Notes: generated by a model not told the origin, from the sequence alone. Positions 24,394 through 35,394 are shown, numbered from the stretch's first letter. The stretch: DNA of 64,000 nucleotides from Amycolatopsis pretoriensis (GCF_900107925.1 NZ_FNUJ01000001.1:310001-374000); one strand, 5' to 3'. A program made the numbers and translations.

Positions 24394-27300
24394 CGACGTC
24401 CGGCGCGGTGCGCGCGTGGCTCCTGGATCGGCTCGGTCCGGTGGACCCGGATCGGCCCTTGCAAGAAACCGGACTGTCCTCACGGGACGCCACAGCCCTC
24501 GCGGCCGACCTCGGCGAGTTCGTCGGCCGCCCGCTGGACGTCACGCTCGTCTGGCAGTACCCGACGGTCGACGCTCTCGCCGCGTATCTGTCCACAGGGG
24601 ACTCCGTGGTGACTTCCCCTGCGCAGAGGGAAGAGGAGCCGATCGCGATCGTCGGCCTGGGCTGCCGGCTGCCGGGCGGGATCGACTCGCCGGAGGCGTT
24701 CTGGCGGTTCCTGGACTCCGGCGGCGACGGCGTCGGCGATGTTCCCGAAGGCCGTTGGGAGACGTTCGCACCGGCCGGTGACCTGGCGGGACTGCCGCTG
24801 CGGGGCGGGTTCCTCGACGACGTCGCCGGGTTCGACGCGGAGTTCTTCGGCATCACCCCGCGCGAGGCCTTGGCCATGGACCCGCAGCAGCGGATCCTCC
24901 TGGAGGTCGCGTGGGCGGCGCTGGAGCACGCCGGAATCCCGCCGTCGGGGCTGCGCGGCAGCCGGACCGGCGTCTTCGTCGGGCTGTCGGCCACCGAGTA
25001 CGGCTCGCTGACGATGACCGACGTCGCCGGCGTCGACGTCTGGTCGGGCACGGGCGCGGCGGCGAGCATCGCGGCGAACCGGCTGTCGTACCTGCTCGAC
25101 CTGCGCGGCCCGAGCCTGACGCTGGACACGGCGTGTTCGTCGTCGCTGGTGGCGGTGCACCAGGCGATGCAGAGCCTGCGTCGCGGCGAGAGCGAGATCG
25201 CGCTGGCGGCCGGCGTGAACGTGCTGCTGGCGCCGGGCATCACGGCGGGCTTCCACCGCGCCGGGGTGCTGGCCGCGGACGGCCACTGCAAGCCGTTCGC
25301 GGCGGCCGCCGACGGCATCGCCCGGGGTGAGGGGTGCGGGGTCGTCGTGCTGAAGCCGTTGCGAGCGGCTCGTGGTGACCGGATCCTGGCGGTGCTGCGC
25401 GGCAGCGCGGTGAATTCCGACGGCCGGTCGAACGGCTTGACGGCCCCGAACCCGTTGGCGCAGGCGGAGTTGCTGCGTTCGGCTTATGGATCGTCCGGGG
25501 TCGAACCGTCCTCGGTGGACTATGTGGAGGCGCACGGAACGGGAACGCCGTTGGGCGACCCGTTGGAGGCGGGCGCGCTGTCGGCGGTGCTGGGGCGGCC
25601 GGTCGATCGCCCGTTGCTGCTGGGGTCGGTGAAGAGCAACCTGGGCCACCTCGAAGGGGCGGCGGGCATCGCGGGGTTGCTGAAGGTGGTGCTGGCGATG
25701 ACGCATCGGCGGCTGCCGCCGACCTTAGGGTTCCGGGAGCCGAACCCGCACATCGACTTCACGGGGTTGCGGGTGGTGACGTCGCCGACGGAGTGGCCGC
25801 GCTACTCGGGCACGGCCCGCGCGGGGGTGTCGGCGTTCGGTTTCGGTGGGACGAACGCGCACGTAGTGGTCGAGGAATGGCCGGCGGCGGCGTTCCCGGT
25901 GCGGGTGCCCCCGGAGGCCGCGGGGCCGGCGGTGTTCGCGCTGTCGGCCCGGTCGGGTTCGGTGTTACGGGCCCGGGCGGGCGAGCTGGCGGAGTGGCTC
26001 GAGGGGTCCGCGGAGGTGCCGTTGGGTGCGGTGGCATCGACGCTGGCGCACGGACGGGAGCACTTGCCGGTGCGCGGAGCGGTGGTGGGAGAGACCCGCG
26101 CCGAGGTGGTGGACGGGCTACGGGAGCTGGCCGCGGGGCGAGGCTTGGTGGGGGAGCCGGCCACGGGGGTCGGCAGCCGGGGCCTGGCCGCGGGGGTGGC
26201 TCGCGTGCCGGTTGCCGAGCGTGGTTTGGCGGCCGCCGCTGCCAACCCAGCGGCCGGCAGCGGCCCGGTGGGCAAGCCGGGCAGCGGCTCCGGCGACCTG
26301 GCCGTGGGCGTGGCTCGCGAGCCGGTCGCCGAGCGTGGTTTGGTGACCTCCCCTGCCAACCCAGCGGTCGGCAGCGGCTCCGGCGACCTGGCCGCGGGCG
26401 TGGCTCGCAAGCCGGTCCGCGGCCCCGGCGAAGCCGGTGATCCCGTCTTCGTCTTCTCCGGCTACGGCTCCCACTGGCCCGGCATGGGCCGATCCTTCCT
26501 CCGGACCGAACCCGCCTTCCAAGCCGCCGTCGACGCCCTCGATCCGGTCTTCCGCGCCGAAACCGGCTCGACGCTGCGAGACCTCCTCGAAGGCGAACCC
26601 GGCGACCTGGCCACCACCCAGCTCACCCTCTTCGGCATGCAACTCGCCCTCGCCGGCCTCTGGCGCGCCCACGGGGTCGTCCCCGCCGCCGTTGTCGGGC
26701 ACTCCATGGGCGAGGTTGCCGCCGCCGTGGTGGCCGGCGCCCTCGATCCCGCCGACGGCCTGCGCGTCATGGCGACGAGGGCACGCCTGCTCGCCGAACT
26801 CGATCAGGGCGGCGAAGGCGCTATGGCCGTCGTCGAACTCTCGCCACAAGAACTCGCCCAATTCCCCGAAGTCACCGTCGCCGTCTACGCCTCGCCGACC
26901 CAGTGCACCGTCAGCGGGGCCGCCGACCAGGTCGATGCCCTCGTCGAGCACGCCGAACGCCTGGGCCGGCTCGCCCGGCGGCTCGCCGTCGGCGGGGCCG
27001 GGCACTCCGCCGCCGTCGACGCCGTGCTCGACCGGTTCCGGGTCGAAATCCAGCCGCGCAAGCCCGAGATCCCCTGCTACACCACGGTTCTCGACAACCC
27101 CAGAGAAACACCGGCCTTCGACGTCGAGTACTGGGCCGCGAACCTCCGCCGTCCGGTGCGGTTCAGCCAAGCGCTGACCGCCGCGGCCGAAGACGGGCAC
27201 TCCGTCTTCATCGAAGTCGCCCCGCACCCCGTCGCCCTCGCCGCTGTCGAACAGACCACCGGCGCACGAGCCCTGCCCTCCGCGAGCCGGAAGTTCGACG

Positions 27301-30300
27301 AACGGGCCGCCTTCCTCACCACCCTCGCCCGGCTGCACGTCGACGGCCGTCCCGGCGCCCTGGCCGCCCGACCGAGGACGACCCCGGTCGACCTGCCCGG
27401 ACCGGTCTGGCGCCACCAGACCTTCTGGCCCAAACGCCGTGCGCGAACCCACGGCGGCCACCCGCTGCTGGGTGTCCACATCGAACACCCGGACGGCGAC
27501 CTGTGGCGGGGAGACGTCGGCACCGAAGCACACCCCTGGCTCGCCGACCACACGGTCCGGGGCACGCCGGTGTTCCCCGCCACCGGCTTCCTCGAACTGG
27601 CTCTCGCCGCCGCACCGGGCGGCCGCGTCCGGGATCTCGAACTCCGCGAGGTCCTCGAACTCGGCGACCACACGGAAGTGACGACCAGCCGCACCGGTAC
27701 CGAATTCAGCGTCCACGCCAAGACGAACGGCGAATGGATCCGCCACGCCACCGCGCGCATCGAGCCCGGCGGGACCCCGTCGGCACCGCTCGGCGCGACC
27801 GCCGGCGAACGCCTCGACCTCTACCGCGTCCTGACCGAACTGGGCCAGGACTACGGCCCGGCCTTCCGCGGCCTGCGCACCGTCGTCGCCGCCGACGGCA
27901 AAGCCTCCGCCGAAATCGTCCAGCCCGAGGACCACCCCGCCTACCGGCTCCACCCCGCCCTCGCCGACGCCTGCCTGCACGCGCTCGCCGCGGCCGTCGG
28001 CGACTCCGATGCCCTCTACCTGCCGCTCACCATCGGCGAGGTGGTCCTGGCCGGCGAACCGCGCCACGGGGTGCGGGTGGACGCCGTCCTCACCTCGCGG
28101 GACCCGTCCGGGGACGGCCTGCTCGGCAGCGTCCAGCTCGTCGACGCCGACGACACCGTCCTGGTCGAGTTCCGTGACGTCTACTGCCGCCGTTTCCGCG
28201 ACGCGGCACTGGACCGGCTGCTGTACGAGGCCGCCTGGCAGCAGGTGGACCTCCCCGCCGCGCCGGAGCGGGCGGAGCGCTGGATCGAGCTCACCGAAGA
28301 CACCCTCAAGGGCCGGCGGTGGGAAGACCCGACCGAGGTGCTCATCCACCTCGACAGCGAAGACGACCCCGTTCCGGAACGGGCCAGGAACCTGGTCGGG
28401 ACGCTGGCCGAAGTCGTCGCCGAGCTGGCCGAACTGCCGCGGCCGCCCCGGTTGTGGCTGGTCACGACCGGCGCCCAGGCCATCGAACCCGGCGAGCGCG
28501 GTGACCCAAGCCTGGCCGCCCTGCGCGGGTTCGTCCGCGTACTCGCCTTCGAACACCCCGAACTCCGCGTCAGCGCGGTCGACTTCGACGCCGGACCCGA
28601 TCCGGCCCGGCTGTGGGTCGGGCAGCTGCGTGACGAGGTCCGCGCGGACGGCCCCGACGACGAAGTCGCCTGGCGCGAAGGCGTCCGGTACGTGCGGCGG
28701 CTGGCCCGCCCCGAGCCCGGCGACCGCGTGCGCGAGCCGGTCCGCGACGGCGCCTACGTCATCACCGGTGGGCTCGGCGGTCTCGGCCTGGTCGCGGCGA
28801 AGTGGCTGGCCGAGCGCGGGGCGACGCGGGTGGTGCTCAACGGCCGCCGCGCCGCGCCCGCGCCGGACCTGGGGATCGACGTCCGCGTCGTGCCCGGCGA
28901 CATCGCCGGGCCCGGCACGGCCGAAGCGCTGGTCGCGGCGGCCGTCGACGGCGGCGTGCCGTTGCGCGGGGTGCTGCACGCCGCCGGGGTCCTCGCCGAC
29001 GGCGCCGCGATCAGCCTGGACGCCGCCGCGCTCGACGCCGTCTGGCGGCCGAAGGCGCTCGGCGCCTGGCGGCTGCACGAGGCGACCGCCGGGCACGACC
29101 TCGACTGGTGGCTCGTGTACTCGTCGGCGGCCGCGCTGTTCGGCTCGCCCGGCCAGGCCGCCTACGCGACCGCCAACGCCTGGGCCGACGCCCTGGTCGC
29201 GTGGCGGCGGGCGCAAGACCTCCCGGCCGCGACGATCGAATGGGGCGCCTGGGGTGAAGTCGGCGCCGCGGCCGGGTCGCGCAACCCGGTGCTCGAGCCG
29301 CTCGTGACCGAGGAAGCGCTGTCGGCGCTGGACGCCGTCCTCGCGCGCGACCGGCAGACGACCGGTGTCGCCCGGGTCGACGCCGGGACGGTCCTGGAGC
29401 TGTTCCCGCGGCTGGCCGAGCGGCCGTTCTTCGGGCTGTTCGCGCCGCGCACCGGACCGTCCACTTGGGACGGGCTGGACGCGCTGCGGGCCGGGCCGGC
29501 GGAAACCGCCCGCCGGGCGATCGCCGACCACCTGGCCGGGCTCGTCGCGGGGGTGCTCGGTTACGCCGACGTCGAGCGGGACGTGCCGCTCACCCGGCTC
29601 GGTCTCGACTCGCTGTCGGCGATGCGCGCCCGTGGCGCGGTGGAACGCGACTTCGGCCTGCCGCTGCCGATCCCGCTGCTCCTGCGGGGCGCCAGCCTGG
29701 CCGAGCTCGCCGCCCACCTCGCCGGACAAGCCGGCTTCGGCACGGCCGAAGCCGAGCCGGTCACCGCCGGGCCGCGCGACCCCGCCGAACGGTGGGTGGC
29801 CCGGCATTGGCGGGCCGAGCTGGGCGGCCCGGAACCCGGGGTGCACGACGACTTCTACGCCGTCGGTGGCGATCCGGACAGCGCGCGGCGGCTGCGGGCG
29901 GTGTTCGCCGAGCAGCTGGGCGCGGTGCCCCCGGTGGAGCGGCTGTTCGCCACGCCGACCGTCGCCGCGCTGGCCGACCTGCTGCGCGCGGAACTCGAAG
30001 GCCACGGCGGCGGCCCGGTGCGGCTGCTGCGCGACGGCGTCGCCGAGCCGCTGTTCCTGTTCCACCCCGCGGGCGGCCCGACGAGCGTGTACCGCGAGCT
30101 CGTCCGGCTGCTGCCGGAGGGGCATCCGGTCTACGGGCTGGAGCGGATCGACGACGAGGACACCGTCGAGGCCAAGGCCGCGTGCTACGCCGAGCTGATC
30201 CGCGAGATCCAGCCGCGGGGCCCGTACCGGCTGGGCGGCTGGTCGTTCGGCGGCTGCCTCGCCTACGAGACGGCGCGGCGGCTGGACGGTCCGGTCGACG

Positions 30301-30809
30301 TCGTCGTCCTGATCGACTCGATCCTGCCGCTGCCCGCGGCGGGGAAGCCCGCGGACCTGCTGCTGGACCGCTTCGACCGGTTCGCCGAGCACGTGTCGCG
30401 GACCTACGGCGTCCCGTTCGCGATTCCGCGCGCCGAACTGGCCACTTTGGACGAGGGCGCGCAGATCCGCTGGGTGATGCAAAACCTCGCCGAGCAAGTC
30501 CCGGATCTCGGTGCCGGCGTCCTGCGGCACCAGTACGAGTCCTATGTGGACGCGCGGGTGGCCGAGCGGTACACACCCCAGCGGTACGACGGCCGGGTGC
30601 TGTTGCTGCGGGCCCAGGAACCACACCCGCTGACGACCACTTTGGACCCCCGGTACCTGCGCACGGACGACACCCTGGGCTGGGACGAGTACTGCACCGA
30701 CCTCGAAGTCGTCCGGGTGCCGGGCGACCACGTCTCGATGATCGACCCGCCGCACGTCGCGGTGATCGCCGCCGCGCTCGCGGCCCGGCTGGGAGCAGGA
30801 GTGCGGTGA
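24390..30809 (+). CDS. Pks13-like type I polyketide synthase with added DH and KR
   Basis: Single-module condensing synthase of 2139 residues. Order: N-terminal ACP (1-75, G-L-S-S-R-D, carrier Ser about 31); KS (82-500, Cys249, His382, His420 present); repeat-rich linker (about 580-685); AT (690-1000, GHSMGE Ser772, with G-A-G-H where HAFH/YASH sits); DH (about 1028-1275, His1054 in H-x3-G-x4-P and Asp1193/His1197); KR (about 1440-1640, GGLGGLG near 1459, Ser1579, Tyr1592); ACP (about 1695-1785, LGLDSL Ser1741); a carrier-like domain with GGDPDSA (Ser1831); thioesterase (1875-2139, GWSFGG Ser1952, His2114). N-ACP, AT and TE resemble Pks13 closely. Expected reaction: condensation of a FAAL-loaded acyl chain with an AccD-made alkylmalonyl unit, reduction, and release or sugar transfer by the TE. 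Confidence 0.92.
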   Translation: MTTSGAVRAWLLDRLGPVDPDRPLQETGLSSRDATALAADLGEFVGRPLDVTLVWQYPTVDALAAYLSTGDSVVTSPAQREEEPIAIVGLGCRLPGGIDSPEAFWRFLDSGGDGVGDVPEGRWETFAPAGDLAGLPLRGGFLDDVAGFDAEFFGITPREALAMDPQQRILLEVAWAALEHAGIPPSGLRGSRTGVFVGLSATEYGSLTMTDVAGVDVWSGTGAAASIAANRLSYLLDLRGPSLTLDTACSSSLVAVHQAMQSLRRGESEIALAAGVNVLLAPGITAGFHRAGVLAADGHCKPFAAAADGIARGEGCGVVVLKPLRAARGDRILAVLRGSAVNSDGRSNGLTAPNPLAQAELLRSAYGSSGVEPSSVDYVEAHGTGTPLGDPLEAGALSAVLGRPVDRPLLLGSVKSNLGHLEGAAGIAGLLKVVLAMTHRRLPPTLGFREPNPHIDFTGLRVVTSPTEWPRYSGTARAGVSAFGFGGTNAHVVVEEWPAAAFPVRVPPEAAGPAVFALSARSGSVLRARAGELAEWLEGSAEVPLGAVASTLAHGREHLPVRGAVVGETRAEVVDGLRELAAGRGLVGEPATGVGSRGLAAGVARVPVAERGLAAAAANPAAGSGPVGKPGSGSGDLAVGVAREPVAERGLVTSPANPAVGSGSGDLAAGVARKPVRGPGEAGDPVFVFSGYGSHWPGMGRSFLRTEPAFQAAVDALDPVFRAETGSTLRDLLEGEPGDLATTQLTLFGMQLALAGLWRAHGVVPAAVVGHSMGEVAAAVVAGALDPADGLRVMATRARLLAELDQGGEGAMAVVELSPQELAQFPEVTVAVYASPTQCTVSGAADQVDALVEHAERLGRLARRLAVGGAGHSAAVDAVLDRFRVEIQPRKPEIPCYTTVLDNPRETPAFDVEYWAANLRRPVRFSQALTAAAEDGHSVFIEVAPHPVALAAVEQTTGARALPSASRKFDERAAFLTTLARLHVDGRPGALAARPRTTPVDLPGPVWRHQTFWPKRRARTHGGHPLLGVHIEHPDGDLWRGDVGTEAHPWLADHTVRGTPVFPATGFLELALAAAPGGRVRDLELREVLELGDHTEVTTSRTGTEFSVHAKTNGEWIRHATARIEPGGTPSAPLGATAGERLDLYRVLTELGQDYGPAFRGLRTVVAADGKASAEIVQPEDHPAYRLHPALADACLHALAAAVGDSDALYLPLTIGEVVLAGEPRHGVRVDAVLTSRDPSGDGLLGSVQLVDADDTVLVEFRDVYCRRFRDAALDRLLYEAAWQQVDLPAAPERAERWIELTEDTLKGRRWEDPTEVLIHLDSEDDPVPERARNLVGTLAEVVAELAELPRPPRLWLVTTGAQAIEPGERGDPSLAALRGFVRVLAFEHPELRVSAVDFDAGPDPARLWVGQLRDEVRADGPDDEVAWREGVRYVRRLARPEPGDRVREPVRDGAYVITGGLGGLGLVAAKWLAERGATRVVLNGRRAAPAPDLGIDVRVVPGDIAGPGTAEALVAAAVDGGVPLRGVLHAAGVLADGAAISLDAAALDAVWRPKALGAWRLHEATAGHDLDWWLVYSSAAALFGSPGQAAYATANAWADALVAWRRAQDLPAATIEWGAWGEVGAAAGSRNPVLEPLVTEEALSALDAVLARDRQTTGVARVDAGTVLELFPRLAERPFFGLFAPRTGPSTWDGLDALRAGPAETARRAIADHLAGLVAGVLGYADVERDVPLTRLGLDSLSAMRARGAVERDFGLPLPIPLLLRGASLAELAAHLAGQAGFGTAEAEPVTAGPRDPAERWVARHWRAELGGPEPGVHDDFYAVGGDPDSARRLRAVFAEQLGAVPPVERLFATPTVAALADLLRAELEGHGGGPVRLLRDGVAEPLFLFHPAGGPTSVYRELVRLLPEGHPVYGLERIDDEDTVEAKAACYAELIREIQPRGPYRLGGWSFGGCLAYETARRLDGPVDVVVLIDSILPLPAAGKPADLLLDRFDRFAEHVSRTYGVPFAIPRAELATLDEGAQIRWVMQNLAEQVPDLGAGVLRHQYESYVDARVAERYTPQRYDGRVLLLRAQEPHPLTTTLDPRYLRTDDTLGWDEYCTDLEVVRVPGDHVSMIDPPHVAVIAAALAARLGAGVR
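26183..26430 (+). repeat. In-frame repeats in the KS-AT linker
   Basis: The word CCTGGCC-GYGGGSGTGGCTCGC recurs at about 26183, 26297 and 26387 (spacings 114 and 90 bp, both multiples of three), encoding L-A-x-G-V-A-R-x-P-V. Between copies the protein reads ERGL-x4-ANPA-x-GSG. Pro/Gly/Ser-rich and probably flexible. Confidence 0.75.
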
Positions 30810-32386
30810 TGGACGAACTCATGCCGACCACGGCGTTCCGGATCGCCGATCTCGCGGCGCGCCAGGACGAAGCCGTCCGGATCGCCGAGAAGCGGGCCGT
30901 CGACCGCCAGCACGCGAAGGGCAAGCTCACCGCGCGCGAGCGGATCGGGCTGCTGCTCGACCCCGGCTCGTTCGTCGAGCTGGACCAGTTCGCGCGGCAC
31001 CGGTGCGCGGAGTTCGGGATGGACGCCAACCGCCCCTACGGCGACGGCGTCGTCACCGGGCACGGGACCGTCGACGGGCGGCAGATCTGCGTCTTCTCCC
31101 AGGACTTCACCGTTTTCGGCGGCAGCATGGGCGAAGTCTCCGGCGAGAAGGTCCTCAAGGTGATGGACCTGGCCATGGCGCTCGGCTGCCCGGTCGTCGG
31201 GATCAACGACTCCGGCGGCGCGCGCATCCAGGAAGGCGTCGTCTCGCTGGCCTACTACGCCGAGCTGGGGCGGCGCAACGCCCACGCGTCCGGGGTCGTC
31301 CCGCAGATCTCGATGATCATGGGCCCGTGCGCGGGCGGCGCCGTCTACGCGCCGGCCATCACCGACTTCACCGTCATGGTCGACGAAACCTCGCACATGT
31401 TCGTCACCGGCCCGGACGTCGTGCACGCGGTGACGGGCGAGCGCGTCACCGCGCAGGAACTCGGCGGTGCGGCCGTGCAGAGCGAGATCGCCGGCAACGC
31501 CCACCACCGGGCCGCCGACGAGCAGGACGCGATCGAGTGGGTGCAGACGCTGCTCGGCTACCTTCCGGCCAACAACCTCGACCCGGCGCCGGAGTACGCC
31601 GACGACACCAGCTCCGTCGTCACCCCCGCCGACCTGGAGCTCGACCGGCTGGTGCCGGACTCGCCGAACCAGACCTACGACATGACCGAGCTGATCGCCC
31701 GGCTGGTCGACGACGGCGAGTACGCGGAAGTCCACAGTACGTTCGCGCCCAACATGATCTGCGCGTTCGGCCGCGTCCAGGGCCGCACGGTCGGCGTCGT
31801 CGCCAACCAGCCGCGGCACCAGGCCGGCGTGCTCGACATCGACGCCTCGGAGAAGGCCGCGCGGTTCGTGCGCTTCTGCGACGCCTTCTCGATCCCGCTG
31901 CTCACCCTCGCCGACGTCCCCGGCTACCTGCCGGGCAGCGACCAGGAACGCGGCGGCATCATCCGCCGCGGCGCCAAACTGATCTACGCCTACTCCGAAG
32001 CCACCGTGCCGAAGGTGACGGTGGTGGTCCGCAAGGCCTACGGCGGCGGGTACGCGGTGATGGGTTCCAAGCACCTCGGCGCCGACGTCACCCTCGCCTG
32101 GCCCACCGCCGAAATCGCCGTGATGGGCGCGGAAGGTGCGGTGCAGGTGCTCTACCGCCGCGAGCTGGCCGAGCTGCCGCCGGACCGGCGGGCCGCGGCG
32201 CGCAGACGGCTCACCGAGGAGTACCGCAAGCGCCACACCGGCCCCTACCTGGCCGCCGAACGCGGTTACGTCGACCAGGTCGTGACGCCGTCGCAGACCC
32301 GGCTGCAGGTCGCGCGCGCCCTGCGCACCCTGCGGACCAAACGGCAGACCCTGCCGGCCAAGAAGCACGGAAACATCCCCCTGTGA
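30809..32386 (+). CDS. Acyl-CoA carboxylase beta subunit (AccD4-like)
   Basis: Carboxyltransferase subunit that moves carboxybiotin-borne CO2 to an acyl-CoA, giving the (alkyl)malonyl-CoA extender. The 525 residues contain both crotonase-like halves: [14 protein letters not shown] near 130-143, [13 protein letters not shown] near 170-182 (oxyanion Gly-Gly), and in the C half [15 protein letters not shown] near 365-380 and [17 protein letters not shown] near 410-427. The TGATG overlap with the PKS stop and the GGAGCAGGA site tie it to the synthase. No biotin-carboxylase alpha subunit is nearby; a shared AccA must be used. FAAL-PKS-AccD is the same order as fadD32-pks13-accD4. Confidence 0.9.
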   Translation: MDELMPTTAFRIADLAARQDEAVRIAEKRAVDRQHAKGKLTARERIGLLLDPGSFVELDQFARHRCAEFGMDANRPYGDGVVTGHGTVDGRQICVFSQDFTVFGGSMGEVSGEKVLKVMDLAMALGCPVVGINDSGGARIQEGVVSLAYYAELGRRNAHASGVVPQISMIMGPCAGGAVYAPAITDFTVMVDETSHMFVTGPDVVHAVTGERVTAQELGGAAVQSEIAGNAHHRAADEQDAIEWVQTLLGYLPANNLDPAPEYADDTSSVVTPADLELDRLVPDSPNQTYDMTELIARLVDDGEYAEVHSTFAPNMICAFGRVQGRTVGVVANQPRHQAGVLDIDASEKAARFVRFCDAFSIPLLTLADVPGYLPGSDQERGGIIRRGAKLIYAYSEATVPKVTVVVRKAYGGGYAVMGSKHLGADVTLAWPTAEIAVMGAEGAVQVLYRRELAELPPDRRAAARRRLTEEYRKRHTGPYLAAERGYVDQVVTPSQTRLQVARALRTLRTKRQTLPAKKHGNIPL

Positions 32387-32396
32387 AGGAGCGGCG

Positions 32397-33365
32397 ATGA
32401 GAGCGACACTGCTGACGCTGGTCGTGCTGATCCTGGTCGCGAGCGGTGTCACCGCCGCCCAGGCGAGCCCGGTCGTGGCCGACGACGGCGCGAAAGTCGT
32501 CCAGGAGACCTGGCTCGACGCCCGGACCGTGGACCTCAAGATCGATTCCCCGGCGCTGGGCACCACCGGGATGGTCCGGCTGATCGTGCCGGCCGGCTGG
32601 GCGTCGCAACCGACGCGGACCTGGCCGGTGCTGTTCCTGCTGCACGGGTGCTGCGAGCCCGTCGACTACAAGTCGTGGGACCAGTTCACCGACGTCAAGG
32701 CGTTCACCGCGACCAAGGACGCCCTCGTCGTGATGCCGAGCGACGGCCCGGCCGGGATGTACACGAAGTGGTGGAACTTCGGGCTGTCGGCCAAACCCGA
32801 CTGGGACACCTTCCACACCGCCGAAGTCCGCCAGATCGTCGAACGCGGCTACCACGGCGGCACCCGCCGCGCGATCGCCGGGCTGTCGATCGGCGGCTAC
32901 GGCGCCATGGCGTACGCCTTCCAGCACAAGGGGATGTTCGCCGCGGCGGCGTCGTACTCCGGCGTGCCGAACACGCTCTACCCGGGCATCCCGGTCTGGA
33001 TCATCGGCATCCTCGCCCGCGCCGGGATCTTCAACTACCTGAACCTGTGGGGCGACTCCTTCGGGATGCAGCCGATCTGGTCGTCGCACAACCCCTACGA
33101 CCACGTCCAGGACCTGCGCGGTATGGCGCTCTACATCTCTTGCGGCAACGGGCAGACCGGGCCGCTCGACCCGCCCGGGCAGTCCGACGTCCTCGAACCG
33201 TCGGCGTTGCTTTCGTCGCAGAGTTTCACCGACAAGCTGCGCCAGGCCGGCATCCCGGCGACGGTCGACTACTACGGGCCGGGCACGCACAGCTGGCCGT
33301 ACTGGCAGCGGGCCCTGCACAACTCGTGGCCGGTCCTGGCCGGCGCGCTCGGACTCCCCGCCTGA
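32397..33365 (+). CDS. Secreted antigen-85-fold esterase/acyltransferase
   Basis: Secreted alpha/beta hydrolase of 322 residues in the esterase D/antigen 85 group. Signal peptide at 1-22 (MRATLLTLVVLILVASG, cleavage near AQAS). VLFLLHGCCE near 81-90 precedes the nucleophile elbow GLSIGGYGAM (Ser164). The C-terminal YISCGNG (about 245) and GPGTHSWPYWQ (about 295, catalytic His) closely recall the mycolyltransferase CGNG and GTHSWEYW blocks. Ag85 proteins transfer mycolate between trehalose carriers; here the acyl donor would be the PKS product. ATG at 32397 after AAGGA, eleven bases from the AccD stop. Confidence 0.85.
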   Translation: MRATLLTLVVLILVASGVTAAQASPVVADDGAKVVQETWLDARTVDLKIDSPALGTTGMVRLIVPAGWASQPTRTWPVLFLLHGCCEPVDYKSWDQFTDVKAFTATKDALVVMPSDGPAGMYTKWWNFGLSAKPDWDTFHTAEVRQIVERGYHGGTRRAIAGLSIGGYGAMAYAFQHKGMFAAAASYSGVPNTLYPGIPVWIIGILARAGIFNYLNLWGDSFGMQPIWSSHNPYDHVQDLRGMALYISCGNGQTGPLDPPGQSDVLEPSALLSSQSFTDKLRQAGIPATVDYYGPGTHSWPYWQRALHNSWPVLAGALGLPA

Positions 33366-33395
33366 GCGTTCTTCCTTTCCCCGATGGAGGTTGTG

Positions 33396-34610
33396 GTGAA
33401 GTCTGTCCCCTTGCGACGCGTGCTGTCCGCGCTCCTGGGCGTCTCCCTGGCGGCGCTGGGAGTCGTGGCCGCGAGCCCGCCGGCCGGTGCCGCGGCGGCG
33501 CCGATCCTGCCCGGCCCGTTCGACGACTCGTTCTACACCCCGCCGTCGCCGCTGCCGGCCGGCAAGCCCGGTGACGTCCTGCGCTGGCGCCCGACGGTGC
33601 CGCTGCTGAACGCCGGCAACGCCGACGCCTGGCAGGTCATGTACCTCTCGACCAACGCCCGCGGCCTGCCGGACGCGGTCACCGGCACGATCCTGGTGCC
33701 GAAGGGCAAGGACCCGGCCCAGGCACCGATCGTCGGCTACGCGGTCGGCACGCAGGGCCCGGCGTTCAAGTGCACGGCGTCCAAGGCGATGGAACGCGGC
33801 ACGCTCTACGACCAGCCGGCCATCAACGACTCGCTGTCCAGCGGGTTCGCCGTCGCCGTGACCGACTACGAGGGCTACTCGCCGACGACCACGCCGACGT
33901 ACATCACCGGCCAGTCCGAAGGACCGGCCGTGATCGACTCGGTGCGGGCCGCGCAGAACCTCCCGGCCGCCAAGCTGGCCAAGGCCGCCAAGGTGATCTT
34001 CCAGGGATACTCGCAAGGCGGCGGCGGATCGATGTGGGCGGGGGAGAAGGCACCGGCCTACGCGCCGGAGCTGAACGTCGTCGGCGTCGTCGCGGGCGGC
34101 GTGCCCGCCGACCTGACCGAAGTCGCGAAAGGACTGGACGGCTACATCGGGTTCGGGTTCCTCGCGTTCGCCGCGGTCGGGCTCGACGCCGCGTACCCCG
34201 AGCTGAAGCTCGACTCGTTCCTCAACGACACCGGGCGGCAGCAGCTGAACGACGCGAAGAAGAACGCGTGCGTCGCGGAACTGCTGCTGAACTACTCGTT
34301 CAAGAAGATCAGCGACTACACGACCTCGAACCCCCTGGGAACGCCGCAGTGGCAGGCGCGGCTCGCGCAGAACAAGCTGGGCGCGAACCCGCCGCGGGTG
34401 CCGGTGTTCCAGTACCACGCGAGCACCGACGAGATCGTCAACACCCCGCAGGCGGAGGCGCTGCACCGGGCGTACTGCGCGGCCGGGGTCCGGGAGCAGT
34501 GGCAGACCTACGTTTCCGACCACGCCACCGGAATCCTGGCCGGGAACGGGGATGCCCACCAGTGGATCGTCAAGCGGTTCGCCGGTGAGCAGGCCCCGTC
34601 CAACTGCTGA
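33396..34610 (+). CDS. Secretory lipase (LIP family)
   Basis: Secreted serine lipase of the LIP family (PF03583 type), 404 residues. I chose the GTG at 33396, five bases after GGAGG; an ATG four codons upstream lies on top of that ribosome site. Signal peptide VKSVPLRRVLSALLGVSLAA with cleavage near AGAAA. Nucleophile elbow FQGYSQGGGG near 205, ASTDEIV (acid Asp) near 345 and DHATG (His) near 375 complete the triad. Cys residues suggest an oxidised exported fold. It follows the Ag85-like gene by 30 bp and should be co-transcribed; it could remodel or recycle acyl chains outside the cell. Confidence 0.87.
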   Translation: MKSVPLRRVLSALLGVSLAALGVVAASPPAGAAAAPILPGPFDDSFYTPPSPLPAGKPGDVLRWRPTVPLLNAGNADAWQVMYLSTNARGLPDAVTGTILVPKGKDPAQAPIVGYAVGTQGPAFKCTASKAMERGTLYDQPAINDSLSSGFAVAVTDYEGYSPTTTPTYITGQSEGPAVIDSVRAAQNLPAAKLAKAAKVIFQGYSQGGGGSMWAGEKAPAYAPELNVVGVVAGGVPADLTEVAKGLDGYIGFGFLAFAAVGLDAAYPELKLDSFLNDTGRQQLNDAKKNACVAELLLNYSFKKISDYTTSNPLGTPQWQARLAQNKLGANPPRVPVFQYHASTDEIVNTPQAEALHRAYCAAGVREQWQTYVSDHATGILAGNGDAHQWIVKRFAGEQAPSNC

Positions 34611-34613
34611 GCG

Positions 34614-35264
34614 TCAGAGCTTGCCCGCGGCGAAGGCGGCGGCGTCGGAGGCGTCGCCGCCATAGCTCAGGTGCGCCAGGAAGTTCGCGCCGCCCGGCTG
34701 GCAGATCGGGTCGCCGTCGGCGCAGTAGTCCTTGGTGCGGCTCTGGTAGGTCCCGATCACCTGACGGCCGATCGCGCGGATCGGGTTGCCGAACAGCAGC
34801 ACGGCCGCGACCCGCGGGGCCAGCTCCGCCGGGATGGCCGCGACGATCGGGCCGCCGACGACCGCGCCGTCGCTGCTGACACCGATGGAGTTGTCGACGA
34901 CGTTGGCGCCCTGGGAGTAGCCGACCAGGACGAACCGCTGCTGCGGGCACGCCGCGGCCTGCGCCTTGACGTGGTTGACCAGGTCGGTGTTGCCCTTCTG
35001 CACCGATGCCGGCTCGCCGAGGTCGGCGGGGTAGTCGACCCGGTAGCTGCTCAGCGATCGCGGTCGCAGCCGGTCCTGCACGGCCTGGTAGACGGGGTCG
35101 CCGACGATCAGCCCGAGCGTGCCGGGTTCGAACGTGCCGCGGGCGACCGGCACGTCGACGTCGGTGCAGGGCGCGGCCGACGCCGCCGGGGCGGTGGCGA
35201 CGGTGACGGCGAGACCGGCGGCGGCGAGGCCGATCGTGACGGCGGAAGAAAGCAGACGATTCAT
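34614..35264 (-). CDS. Secreted cutinase-family serine esterase
   Basis: Cutinase-like hydrolase of 216 residues. Signal peptide at 1-31 ending ATAPAASA; then the disulfide-prone CTDVDVPVARGTFEPGTLGLIVG opening. Nucleophile elbow VGYSQGANVV near 110; Asp in DYCADGDPICQ near 178 and His in AHLSYGG near 195 complete the triad, with cysteines in cutinase-like positions. The ATG at 35264 follows GAGGTGGG. It is convergent with the lipase gene (three-base gap), so it is transcribed separately. The mycobacterial mycolate locus also has a cutinase-like enzyme (Rv3802c) beside fadD32, which supports a link with the same pathway. Confidence 0.87.
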   Translation of the reverse strand: MNRLLSSAVTIGLAAAGLAVTVATAPAASAAPCTDVDVPVARGTFEPGTLGLIVGDPVYQAVQDRLRPRSLSSYRVDYPADLGEPASVQKGNTDLVNHVKAQAAACPQQRFVLVGYSQGANVVDNSIGVSSDGAVVGGPIVAAIPAELAPRVAAVLLFGNPIRAIGRQVIGTYQSRTKDYCADGDPICQPGGANFLAHLSYGGDASDAAAFAAGKL

Positions 35265-35394
35265 GGTTGATCCCACCTCTGCTGGGAAACGGAATGTCCG
35301 CAAACGCTTTCTCGAAATGCGCTTAAAAGCAAGAGAATCTTCGGTCGGCCGGGCGGAGTTGTTCGGCCGGTGACAATCAGTCCTATGTGGATAC

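Noticed and set aside
26118..30755. 1545-residue reading frame antisense to the PKS gene
   Set aside because: High GC leaves the antisense frame open. The sense frame has intact catalytic motifs for eight domains; the antisense product is low-complexity and matches nothing I know.
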